Below, piece by piece: positions 1 to 5,498 of a DNA stretch of 6,700 bases. Source of the stretch: JBBPYA01 sp038200385 (GTDB taxonomy: Bacteria; Actinomycetota; Actinomycetes; Mycobacteriales; Geodermatophilaceae); contig JBBPYA010000004.1 of assembly GCA_038200385.1 (NCBI GenBank), forward strand, positions 1 through 6,700, read 5' to 3'. Every line of letters begins with the position of its first letter. Position 1 is the first letter of the stretch. A program made the translations under genes and the position numbers. The notes below the pieces were generated by a model, which did not search any database, was not told the DNA's origin, and saw only the letters and a program-made list of their open reading frames with translations.

Positions 1-1090
1 CCACGGCGACCTCGGCCTCGTCGAGGATCAGCGCGGCCAGCTGCGCGGAGGACTCCGCGGTCCGCCCGCGCAGCGGGACGCCCAGCAGGCCCTGCACCGA
101 GGGATAGACGTAGAAGGCACCCTGCGGCTCGGGACAGCGGACGCCGGGGATCGCCGCGAGCAGCGAGACGATCCTGCGCCGTCGGCGGTCGAAGGCCGCG
201 CGCATCTCCGCCACGGCGGACAGGTCGCCGCTGACCGCGGTCAGGGCCGCCATCTGGGACACGTTGGCCACGTTGGACGTCGCGTGGGACTGCAGGTTCG
301 CCGCCGCCTTGACCACGGCGGGCGGCCCCAGCAGCCAACCCACCCGCCACCCGGTCATCGCGTACGTCTTGGCCACCCCGTTCACCACGAGGCACTGCCC
401 GGCCAGTTCCGGGACCGCCACCGGCAGGGAGGTGGCCACCGCCCCGTCGTACACGAGGTGTTCGTAGATCTCGTCGGTGACCACCCACAGCCCGTGCTCC
501 AGGGCCCAGCGCCCGATCGCCTCGACCTGCCCGGGGGGGTAGACCGCACCGGTCGGGTTGGACGGGGAGCAGAACAGCAGCGCCGTCGTCCGCTCGGTGC
601 GCGCCGCCTCCAACTGCTCGACGGTGACCAGGTAGCCCTGGGTCTCGTCGGTGGGGACAAGGACCGGCACCCCGCCGGCCAGTTGGATCGACTCGGGGTA
701 GGTGGTCCAGTACGGCGCCGGCAACAGCACCTCATCGCCCGGATCGAGGATCGTCGCGAACCCCTCGTAGACCGCCTGCTTGCCGCCGTTGGTGACGAGG
801 ACCTCCGAAGGCGTCACCGAGAACCCCGAGTCCCGGGCGGTCTTGGCCGCAATGGCCTCGCGCAGGCGGGGCAGTCCGGCCGCCGGGGTGTACCGGTGGC
901 AGGCCGGGTCGGCGCACGCCGCCACGGCGGCATCGACGATGTAGCCGGGAGTCGGGAAGTCCGGCTCGCCCGCGCCGAACCCGATCACCGGGCGACCGGC
1001 CGCCTTGAGTGCCTTGGCCCGGGCGTCGACGGCCAGGGTCGCCGACTCCGCGATCGCGGCTATCCGGGCACTGATCTGCGGCGCTGCCAT
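1..1090 (-). CDS. aspC: Class I PLP-dependent aminotransferase (aspartate aminotransferase type), C-terminus cut by window edge
   Basis: Probably transfers an amino group between aspartate (or a related amino acid) and 2-oxoglutarate in the cytoplasm, using pyridoxal phosphate. Reading the minus strand from the ATG at 1090 gives 363 residues with no stop. Fold-type I landmarks occur in order: VIGFGAGEPDFPTP near residues 35-48, HRYTPAAGLPRLREAI, SPSNPTGAVY with the cofactor-contacting Asn178, TDEIYE with Asp206 (pyridine nitrogen) and Tyr209, and AKTYAMTGWRVGW with Lys241 as the Schiff-base lysine and Arg249 following. About 30-45 C-terminal residues, expected to include the carboxylate-binding arginine, lie outside the window. 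The start is chosen because the protein then begins just before the conserved ISARIAAIAESATLAVDA helix and no in-frame upstream ATG is close; no strong Shine-Dalgarno is visible. It is divergent from the tRNA-Trp/secE unit, an arrangement also found in Streptomyces. The substrate cannot be fixed from sequence alone. Confidence 0.93.
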   Translation of the reverse strand, partial: MAAPQISARIAAIAESATLAVDARAKALKAAGRPVIGFGAGEPDFPTPGYIVDAAVAACADPACHRYTPAAGLPRLREAIAAKTARDSGFSVTPSEVLVTNGGKQAVYEGFATILDPGDEVLLPAPYWTTYPESIQLAGGVPVLVPTDETQGYLVTVEQLEAARTERTTALLFCSPSNPTGAVYPPGQVEAIGRWALEHGLWVVTDEIYEHLVYDGAVATSLPVAVPELAGQCLVVNGVAKTYAMTGWRVGWLLGPPAVVKAAANLQSHATSNVANVSQMAALTAVSGDLSAVAEMRAAFDRRRRRIVSLLAAIPGVRCPEPQGAFYVYPSVQGLLGVPLRGRTAESSAQLAALILDEAEVAV

Positions 1091-1304
1091 GGCGGCATGA
1101 TTCCATGGGGGGCTGCCGACCTGCCCCGGCAGGGTGGAGTGCCGGGCTCGGTCTGCGTACACTGGTCGCGCAGGGCCGACGTGACCCTGGTTTTGGTGTG
1201 TGCGGTTCGCTCCTCGGTGACGCCCGTCGGAACCAGCTGCGGGTCGGGAGTGACAGGCGTCGACGCCACGCAACCCGGCTCCGGCACGGATCCAGGGGCA
1301 GCAG
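1091..1304. other. Divergent intergenic region between aspC and tRNA-Trp
   Basis: No gene is supported here. It must hold the promoters for leftward aspC and rightward tRNA-Trp/secE. Visible elements are an inverted repeat CCTGCC-CC-GGCAGG at 1120-1133, just upstream of the aspC start and therefore possibly in its leader, and a TACACT hexamer at 1158-1163 that fits a rightward -10 box. Open frames crossing this gap have no family resemblance and run over the tRNA. Confidence 0.6.
1135..1163 (+). promoter_or_regulatory. Weak promoter candidate for tRNA-Trp/secE
   Basis: TACACT at 1158-1163 matches the actinobacterial -10 pattern TANNNT. The hexamer 17 bp upstream, TGGAGT at 1135-1140, is a poor -35 box. 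Transcription would start near 1170, giving a precursor about 135 nt upstream of the tRNA, which would need 5' processing by RNase P. No better -10/-35 pair was found nearer the tRNA. This is inference from motif and position only. Confidence 0.3.
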
Positions 1305-1377
<73 letters not shown>

Positions 1378-1423
1378 CGAGTGCCGACAACAGGGGGCGG
1401 GTCAAAACTGAGGTGATAGGGAC

Positions 1424-1687
1424 ATGAGCGAGCGAAGCGAGCTGGCCGACACACCCGAGTCCCGGGGCCGGAGTTCGTCGCCGACCCGGACGCGGAGCAC
1501 CGACCGGCGCAGCGTGGCCCGGTTCATCCGTGAGGTGATAGCCGAGCTCGGCAAGGTTATCTGGCCCGGGCGCAAGGAGCTGATCACGTACGCCACCGTC
1601 GTGATCATCTTCGTCAGCGTCATGGTCGCGATCGTGGCCGGGCTGGACATCCTCTTCGCCAAGGGCGTCCTCGCCGTCTTCGGCTGA
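1424..1687 (+). CDS. secE: Preprotein translocase subunit SecE
   Basis: Small essential membrane subunit that clamps SecY in the SecYEG protein-export channel. The protein is 87 residues, the usual size of the single-span actinobacterial form (E. coli SecE has three spans). Residues 1-30 are a hydrophilic, Ser/Arg-rich, probably disordered cytoplasmic tail. The conserved amphipathic SecE segment is at about 31-55 (FIREVIAELGKVIWPGRKEL, with the family W-P pair), and one transmembrane helix spans about 56-78 (ATVVIIFVSVMVAIVAGL). The ATG is preceded by AGGTGATAGGG (1411-1421), a modest ribosome binding site. The first codons lie on the repeat-like motif GAGCGAGCGAAGCGAGC, giving the N-terminus MSERSEL. 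nusG follows after 82 bp, the nearly universal bacterial order. Confidence 0.96.
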   Translation: MSERSELADTPESRGRSSSPTRTRSTDRRSVARFIREVIAELGKVIWPGRKELITYATVVIIFVSVMVAIVAGLDILFAKGVLAVFG

Positions 1688-1769
1688 GCTGGCGTCCCGA
1701 CCGGAGTCCGCACCAGCGACCACCCGAACCACCCGACGCGGTGGCCCGAGCCCTATCGAAAGTGAGTCC

Positions 1770-2438
1770 GTGAGCGTGTCCGAGCACGACGAGACGTCCG
1801 TCCTACCCGCTGCGGCCCCGGAGGGAGTCGCGGTGGAGGAGGAGGAACTCGACCCCGCCGAGCAGGTCCGGCAGCAGCTGCGCCGGCTGCCCGGGGAGTG
1901 GTACGTCGTGCACTCCTACGCCGGGTACGAGAACAAGGTCAAGACCAACCTGGAGAGCCGGATCAACTCCCTGGACATGGAGGACTTCATCTTCCAGATC
2001 GAGGTTCCCACCGAGGAGGTCCGGGAGATCAAGGACGGCAAGCAGAAGCTCGTCCAGCGCAAGGTCTTCCCCGGTTACATGCTCGTCCGGATGGACCTCA
2101 ACGACGACTCCTGGGGCGCGGTCCGCAACACTCCTGGCGTCACCGGCTTCGTCGGCGCGACCTCGCGACCGTCCCCGCTCTCGCTGGACGAAGTGGTCAA
2201 GATCCTGGCACCGGCCACCGCGCGGGACCGGCCCGGCCAGACCGGACCGGCCGCCAAGCCGATGGTCGTCGACTACGAGGTCGGCGAGTCCGTCACGGTC
2301 ATGGACGGCCCCTTCGCCACCCTCCCGGCCACGATCAGCGAGATCAACCCCGAGCAGCACAAGCTCAAGGTGCTGGTCTCGATCTTCGGCCGGGAGACCC
2401 CGGTCGAGTTGTCCTTCGGCCAGGTCACCAAGATCTAG
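1770..2438 (+). CDS. nusG: Transcription termination/antitermination factor NusG
   Basis: Elongation factor that binds the RNA polymerase clamp and couples it to Rho or to the ribosome (protein S10). The protein is 222 residues. Residues 1-40 form an acidic, probably disordered extension (run of EEEE at 23-26) typical of actinobacteria. The NGN domain covers about 43-147, starting EWYVVHSYAGYENKV and containing the signature FPGYMLVRM at 100-108. A linker rich in Ala/Pro/Gly follows, and the KOW domain occupies about 168-222 (VGESVTVMDGPFA, then IFGRETPVELSF). Translation starts at GTG 1770: the GTG at 1762 in another frame hits a stop at once, while GTG 1776 is an in-frame alternative two codons later. 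The ribosome binding site is weak (AAAGTGAG, 1760-1767). An inverted repeat follows within 10 bp of the stop codon. Confidence 0.97.
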   Translation: MSVSEHDETSVLPAAAPEGVAVEEEELDPAEQVRQQLRRLPGEWYVVHSYAGYENKVKTNLESRINSLDMEDFIFQIEVPTEEVREIKDGKQKLVQRKVFPGYMLVRMDLNDDSWGAVRNTPGVTGFVGATSRPSPLSLDEVVKILAPATARDRPGQTGPAAKPMVVDYEVGESVTVMDGPFATLPATISEINPEQHKLKVLVSIFGRETPVELSFGQVTKI

Positions 2439-2445
2439 TCACCGG

Positions 2446-2463
2446 GATCGGGCCACCCCGATC
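2446..2463 (+). other. Hairpin between nusG and rplK
   Basis: GATCGGG (2446-2452) and CCCGATC (2457-2463) form a perfect 7-bp stem with a CCAC loop, starting 7 nt after the nusG stop. A weaker stem, CGGG (2470-2473) with CCCG (2485-2488), follows. No T-rich tract is present. It may be a partial terminator, a transcript-stabilising hairpin, or part of an rplK leader; the sequence does not decide between these. Confidence 0.45.
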
Positions 2464-2518
2464 AGCCAGCGGGAGGCGTCGCCCCCCGTGCACCCGCGAC
2501 CCACAGAAAGCGATTGGC

Positions 2519-2950
2519 ATGCCCCCGAGGAAGAAGCTCGCCGCGATCATCAAGCTGCAGATCAAGGCCGGCGCCGCGACACCGGCCCCGCCGGTCGGAC
2601 CGGCGTTGGGCCAGCACGGCGTGAACATCATGGAGTTCTGCAAGGCCTACAACGCCGCGACCGAGGCCCAGCGCGGCGACGTCGTCCCGGTCGAGATCTC
2701 GGTCTTCGAGGACCGCTCCTTCACCTTCGTGACCAAGACGCCGCCGGCGGCCCGGCTGCTGCTGAAGGCCGCAGGCGTGGACAAGGGCAGCGGGGAACCG
2801 CACAAGACCAAGGTCGCCGCGGTCACCCGGGACCAGGTCCGCGAGATCGCGCAGACCAAGATGGCCGACCTCAACGCCAACGACCTGGACCAGGCCGAGA
2901 AGATCATCGCCGGGACCGCCCGGTCGATGGGGATCACCGTCCGCCGCTAG
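2519..2950 (+). CDS. rplK: 50S ribosomal protein L11
   Basis: Binds the GTPase-associated centre of 23S rRNA at the base of the L7/L12 stalk. It affects elongation-factor function and stringent-response sensing by RelA-type enzymes. The protein is 143 residues, the normal length. The N-terminal domain (about 8-70) has LQIKAGAATPAPPVGPALGQ, whose proline-rich stretch (22-28) is the region where thiazole antibiotics such as thiostrepton act. The C-terminal RNA-binding domain (about 75-143) carries GSGEPHKTKV, ADLNANDLDQA and AGTARSMGITV. The ATG at 2519 gives the family N-terminus MPPRKK. The upstream AGAAAG (2504-2509 region) is only a weak Shine-Dalgarno. The reading frame stays open far upstream inside nusG, but that part is a shadow without resemblance to any family. 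rplA follows after 85 bp. Confidence 0.97.
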   Translation: MPPRKKLAAIIKLQIKAGAATPAPPVGPALGQHGVNIMEFCKAYNAATEAQRGDVVPVEISVFEDRSFTFVTKTPPAARLLLKAAGVDKGSGEPHKTKVAAVTRDQVREIAQTKMADLNANDLDQAEKIIAGTARSMGITVRR

Positions 2951-2975
2951 CCCGGCGCCCGTACCACCCGTACGA

Positions 2976-3009
2976 CGTGGGAGGGACCGCGCTGTCCCGC
3001 CGTACCACG
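2976..3009 (+). other. Two-part stem-loop between rplK and rplA
   Basis: An outer stem CGTGG (2976-2980) with CCACG (3005-3009) encloses an asymmetric internal loop (GA against GCCGTA) and an inner stem GGGAC (2983-2987) with GTCCC (2994-2998) closed by CGCGCT. Two short helices joined by an asymmetric loop are broadly the architecture of L1 mRNA targets, but I did not verify the conserved L1-contact bases. In known cases the L1 site usually lies before rplK, so this assignment is speculative. Confidence 0.35.
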
Positions 3010-3035
3010 CCCCGAGCACCACGAAGGGAACGCTC

Positions 3036-3749
3036 ATGAAGCGCAGCAAGTCCTACCGGAAGATGGCCGAACTGATCGAGGACGGCCGGATGTACAGCCC
3101 GCTGGAGGCGGCCCGGTTGGCCGCGCAGACGTCCACCACGTCCTACGACGCCACGGTGGAGGTCGCGCTGCGGCTCGGCGTCGACCCGCGCAAGGCCGAC
3201 CAGATGGTCCGCGGCACCGTCAACCTTCCGCACGGGACAGGCAGGACCGCCCGGGTGATCGTGTTCGCCACCGGCGACCGGGCCGCCGAGGCCGAGGCCG
3301 CCGGTGCCGACATCGTCGGCGCGGACGACCTGATCGAGCGGATCCAGGGCGGGTTCCTCGACTTCGACGCCGCGATCGCCACGCCGGACCAGATGGCCAA
3401 GGTCGGGCGGATCGCCCGGATCCTCGGCCCGCGAGGGCTGATGCCCAATCCCAAGACCGGCACCGTCACACCGGACGTGGGCAAGGCGGTCGCCGACATC
3501 AAGGGCGGAAAGATCAACTTCCGGGTGGACAAGCAGGCGAATCTGCACCTGGTGATCGGCAAGACGTCCTTCGAGACCGAGAAGCTCGTGGAGAACTACG
3601 CCGCGGCCCTGGACGAGGTGCTGCGGGCCAAGCCGTCGGCATCCAAGGGCCGTTTCGTGCGCAAGGTCACGTTCACCACGACGATGGGACCCGGCATCCC
3701 GGTCGACCCGAACCGCACCCGCAACCTGCTCGTCGACGCCGAGGCGTAA
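3036..3749 (+). CDS. rplA: 50S ribosomal protein L1
   Basis: Forms the mobile L1 stalk of the large subunit, which helps release deacylated tRNA from the E site. In many bacteria it also represses its own operon by binding the mRNA. The protein is 237 residues, close to the family norm. Domain I is built from the N- and C-terminal parts and contains MVRGTVNLPHGTGR (57-70) and TTTMGPGIPVD (214-224). Domain II, in between, carries the L1 signature GPRGLMPNPKTGTVTPDV (131-148). The ATG is preceded by GAAGGGA (3023-3029) with a 6-nt spacer, a good ribosome binding site that fixes the start. It closes the secE-nusG-rplK-rplA run; a new promoter candidate for rplJ begins 24 bp after its stop. Confidence 0.98.
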   Translation: MKRSKSYRKMAELIEDGRMYSPLEAARLAAQTSTTSYDATVEVALRLGVDPRKADQMVRGTVNLPHGTGRTARVIVFATGDRAAEAEAAGADIVGADDLIERIQGGFLDFDAAIATPDQMAKVGRIARILGPRGLMPNPKTGTVTPDVGKAVADIKGGKINFRVDKQANLHLVIGKTSFETEKLVENYAAALDEVLRAKPSASKGRFVRKVTFTTTMGPGIPVDPNRTRNLLVDAEA

Positions 3750-3773
3750 CTCCCGCCCGGGGCGGTACCGGAT

Positions 3774-3803
3774 TTGGCGGTGCCCGACCGGACGCCGTAC
3801 CAT
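3774..3803 (+). promoter_or_regulatory. Candidate sigma-A-type promoter for rplJ-rplL
   Basis: TTGGCG (3774-3779) and TACCAT (3798-3803) are separated by 18 bp, each matching 4 of 6 consensus bases. The predicted start near 3810-3812 falls just upstream of the structured rplJ leader, so an RNA from this promoter would contain the whole leader. The agreement between promoter and leader start supports the call, but it is based on motif only. Confidence 0.6.
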
Positions 3804-3810
3804 CGAGCCC

Positions 3811-3952
3811 AGTCTCACCGAAGACCGCTGGTCGTCGTGCCCACCGGCACGGCCGAAGGCCCGGATGTCCGGGCGGCCCGCGCAGGAGGGACGGATCAGC
3901 TCACCGCGGTCTGACCGCCGGTGCACGCCCCGTCGCCTGTTGCGCCGGGGCG
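3811..3952 (+). ncRNA. Ribosomal protein L10 leader (rplJ 5'-UTR autoregulatory RNA)
   Basis: The position directly before rplJ and the fold match the L10-leader class, in which the L10(L12)4 complex binds its own mRNA. A long-range helix joins AGACCGC (3822-3828) with GCGGTCT (3906-3912), extended past a bulged T by GGT (3830-3832) with ACC (3903-3905). Inside lie hairpins CGTGCC/GGCACG (3836-3841/3846-3851) and GCCCGGA/TCCGGGC (3859-3865/3868-3874), then the unpaired GCGCAGGAGG stretch (3880-3889). The 5' half can instead fold locally as GACC-GCT-GGTC, and the 3' half as CGGTC/GACCG, giving a possible two-state switch. The region ends in an attenuator-like hairpin. Class membership is recalled by position and sequence feel; no covariance model was run. 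Confidence 0.72.
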
Positions 3953-3957
3953 TTCGT
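3926..3957 (+). terminator. Attenuator hairpin in the rplJ leader
   Basis: CGCCCCG (3926-3932) pairs perfectly with CGGGGCG (3946-3952) around a 13-nt loop, followed by TTCGT, a weak T-rich end of the kind common in high-GC actinobacteria. It lies 14 nt after the long-range helix of the L10 leader and 100 nt before rplJ, the right place for transcription attenuation controlled by L10/L12. A second 6-bp hairpin, CGGCCC (3964-3969) with GGGCCG (3984-3989), follows. Confidence 0.55.
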
Positions 3958-4052
3958 CATGTCCGGCCCCGGTGGTCGGATCCGGGCCGACCCCGAGCCC
4001 GCCAGCAGTACCAGCACGCACCATGCGACCCGATGAACAGACGAGGAGGCCC

Positions 4053-4658
4053 ATGGCCAAGCCCGAGAAGGTGACGGCGGTCGCTGAGATCGCCAGCCGC
4101 TTCACCGAGTCCTCGGCGGCGGTGCTCACCGAGTACCGCGGACTGACCGTGGCCCAGCTGACCGAGGTGCGTCAGGCACTCGGTCCGGGCAACTCGTACG
4201 CCGTCGTCAAGAACACCCTGACCAGGCGTGCCGCGCGGGACGCCGGACTGGACCAGCTCGACGAGCTGCTCACCGGACCGACCGCGATCGCCTTCATCAC
4301 CGGGGACCCGGTCGCCCCGACCAAGGGACTGCGAGACTTCAGCCGGGCGCACCCGATGCTGGTGATCAAGGGTGGGGTGCTCGACGGCCGCCCGATCTCG
4401 CCGGCGGAGATCGCCACCATCGCCGACCTGGACTCGCGCGAGGTCCTGCTGGCCAAGCTGGCCGGTGCGATGAAGGGCAACCTCACCAAGGCCGCCGGAT
4501 TGTTCCAGGCTCCGCTGGCCCAGCTCGCCCGGCTCGGCGCCGCACTGGTCGACAAGCGGACCGCCGCCGAAACCTTGCCCGCCGAAACCCCGGCCGCGGA
4601 AACCCCGGCCGCGACCGAGTCATCTGACACGCCCGCGGCGACCCAGTCCACGGCGTAG
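4053..4658 (+). CDS. rplJ: 50S ribosomal protein L10
   Basis: Anchors the L7/L12 stalk: the N-terminal domain binds 23S rRNA beside L11 and the C-terminal helix carries L12 dimers. The protein is 201 residues, longer than the roughly 165-175 of many bacteria because of a low-complexity tail. Conserved segments are AAVLTEYRGLTVAQLTEVR (22-40), YAVVKNTLTRRA (49-60) and GPTAIAF (75-81). The L12-binding helical part follows at about 130-170, and residues 171-201 are an Ala/Thr/Glu/Pro tail built partly on a 15-bp tandem repeat. The ATG at 4053 is chosen because AGGAGG (4044-4049) lies 3 nt upstream and the protein then starts MAKPEKV like its relatives. An in-frame ATG at 4023 would add ten residues but has no ribosome binding site, and the open frame back to GTG 3921 lies within the leader RNA. 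Confidence 0.96.
   Translation: MAKPEKVTAVAEIASRFTESSAAVLTEYRGLTVAQLTEVRQALGPGNSYAVVKNTLTRRAARDAGLDQLDELLTGPTAIAFITGDPVAPTKGLRDFSRAHPMLVIKGGVLDGRPISPAEIATIADLDSREVLLAKLAGAMKGNLTKAAGLFQAPLAQLARLGAALVDKRTAAETLPAETPAAETPAATESSDTPAATQSTA
4569..4613 (+). repeat. 15-bp tandem repeat in the 3' end of rplJ
   Basis: The unit GAAACCCCGGCCGCG occurs twice in perfect tandem (4584-4598 and 4599-4613), preceded by a diverged copy at 4569-4583. The units are in frame and encode ETLPA, ETPAA, ETPAA (residues 173-187) in the disordered L10 tail. Perfect identity at the DNA level suggests a recent duplication. Confidence 0.85.
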
Positions 4659-4736
4659 CCCCCTGCTCATCCCGTCACGAAGCACTGCCCGGACCGGGAC
4701 CACCAGCCGGGCTCCAGATCGAGAGGAACCACCACC

Positions 4737-5126
4737 ATGGCCAAGATGTCCAACGCCGACCTGCTCGACGTGTTCAAGGAAATGACGCTGCTGGAGCTGT
4801 CGGAGTTCGTCAAGCAGTTCGAGGAGACCTTCGAGGTCACCGCGGCGGCCCCGGTCGCCGCAGCGGCTCCTGCTGGTGGCGGCGGTGGCGGCGAGGCTCC
4901 CGCGGCCGAGGAGCAGGACGAGTTCGACGTGATCCTGGAGGCCGCCGGTGAGAAGAAGATCCAGGTCATCAAGGAGGTCCGGTCGCTGACCAGCCTGGGC
5001 CTGAAGGAAGCCAAGGACCTCGTCGACTCCGCACCGAGCGCGGTACTGGAGAAGGCCACCAAGGAAGCCGCGGAAAAGGCGAAGGCGGCCCTCGAGGGTG
5101 CCGGCGCCACCGTCACGGTCAAGTAG
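4737..5126 (+). CDS. rplL: 50S ribosomal protein L7/L12
   Basis: Multicopy stalk protein that recruits translational GTPases (EF-Tu, EF-G, IF2) and stimulates their GTP hydrolysis. The protein is 129 residues, the normal length. The N-terminal dimerisation and L10-binding helices are about 5-33 (ADLLDVFKEMTLLELSEFVK). The flexible hinge is about 36-60, rich in Ala and with six consecutive Gly (47-52), as is usual in actinobacteria. The globular C-terminal domain is about 62-129, with FDVILEAAGEKKIQVIKEVR, LGLKEAKDLVDSAP and a final GATVTVK. The ATG follows AGAGGA (4722-4727) with a 9-nt spacer. It lies 78 bp after rplJ with no strong terminator between, so the two are probably cotranscribed, and a strong hairpin lies 13 bp after its stop. 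Confidence 0.98.
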   Translation: MAKMSNADLLDVFKEMTLLELSEFVKQFEETFEVTAAAPVAAAAPAGGGGGGEAPAAEEQDEFDVILEAAGEKKIQVIKEVRSLTSLGLKEAKDLVDSAPSAVLEKATKEAAEKAKAALEGAGATVTVK

Positions 5127-5139
5127 TCCCGCCCTGCCG

Positions 5140-5166
5140 GGTCCGGCCGCGAGCCGCGGCCGGACC
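5140..5166 (+). terminator. Perfect 12-bp hairpin after rplL
   Basis: GGTCCGGCCGCG (5140-5151) and CGCGGCCGGACC (5155-5166) form an unbroken stem with an AGC loop, beginning 13 bp after the rplL stop. No T tract follows, as is common for actinobacterial terminators. It may end the rplJL transcript partly or fully, or be an RNA processing or stability site that sets the L12 to RpoB ratio. The stem itself is seen; its function is inferred. Confidence 0.65.
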
Positions 5167-5249
5167 ACTGGCGGGGTGTCGAGTGGTCGGGCGATGTCGC
5201 CAACGAGCGGCCGGCCGGCGACCTGCCGGGCGCCGACTTGACGGACGCC

Positions 5250-5263
5250 GTGACGGGCGTCAC
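5250..5263. promoter_or_regulatory. Palindrome GTGACGGGCGTCAC, Crp-like operator candidate
   Basis: A perfect 6-2-6 inverted repeat, also readable as GTGA-N6-TCAC, the core of the Crp/Fnr-family site and compatible with the Streptomyces Crp pattern GTG-N6-GNCAC. It overlaps a second stem, GACGCC (5244-5249) with GGCGTC (5256-5261). Its centre is about 100 bp upstream of the predicted rpoB start point. A TTGACG hexamer sits at 5238-5243, but its nearest -10-like box (TAGCAC, 5269-5274) is 25 bp away, too far for a normal promoter. Confidence 0.3.
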
Positions 5264-5324
5264 GCTGGTAGCACAGTGGCATCCGAGCCTGGGATGAGCG
5301 CCAGCTGATCCCCGCACAGCACGC

Positions 5325-5353
5325 TCGACAGCAGTCTCGGCGTCAGCTAGACT
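5325..5353 (+). promoter_or_regulatory. Sigma-A-type promoter of rpoB
   Basis: TCGACA (5325-5330, 5 of 6 to TTGACA) and TAGACT (5348-5353, 4 of 6 to TATAAT, with the fixed TA...T) are separated by the ideal 17 bp. The predicted start is near 5359-5362, giving a leader of about 140 nt. This is the best promoter in the window by sequence and lies where actinobacterial rpoB genes have their own promoter downstream of the rplL hairpin. Confidence 0.78.
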
Positions 5354-5359
5354 GCTGGT

Positions 5360-5498
5360 TTGCGCTGCCCACCTCTTGCTGCCCGCCTAGCGCGGGTCAC
5401 TTGAGGTGCCCGGCGCATGCCGGCCGGCCCGGCTGACCCGGCCGTACGTCAACTGAATAGCCCGACCGCTCCACCACTGGTCCTCGGAAGGACGCATC
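5360..5498 (+). other. Structured rpoB 5' leader
   Basis: The roughly 140-nt leader is rich in overlapping inverted repeats: CCCGC/GCGGG (5382-5386/5392-5396), GGG-CAC/GTG-CCC around TTGAG (5394-5400/5406-5411), CCGGC/GCCGG (5410-5414/5419-5423) and CGGCCGG/CCGGCCG (5421-5427/5438-5444). Neighbouring stems share bases and so exclude each other, a pattern compatible with regulated folding, although high GC alone makes such pairings common. The last 50 nt before the ribosome binding site look less structured. No known leader class was recognised. Confidence 0.4.
5486..5492 (+). promoter_or_regulatory. Ribosome binding site that fixes the TTG start of rpoB
   Basis: GGAAGGA lies 6 nt upstream of TTG 5499. 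It decides the start because the frame has a TGA stop at 5454-5456 and no ATG or GTG between that stop and the first conserved RpoB residues. Confidence 0.85.

Noticed and set aside
2934..3926. Minus-strand open frame of 330 codons opposite rplA
   Set aside because: It mirrors rplA codon structure and has no family resemblance; rplA on the plus strand is certain.
3921..4052. N-terminal extension of L10 from GTG 3921 or ATG 4023
   Set aside because: GTG 3921 lies inside the leader RNA and attenuator, neither start has a ribosome binding site, and AGGAGG directly precedes ATG 4053.
5238..5274. TTGACG ... TAGCAC as a second rpoB promoter
   Set aside because: The spacer is 25 bp, far from the 16-19 bp used by sigma-A-type promoters, and no better -10 box lies at the right distance.
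4620..5317. Minus-strand open frames opposite rplL
   Set aside because: They are repetitive Leu/Gly/Arg or Ser/Ala translations antisense to rplL and its hairpin, so they are shadows.
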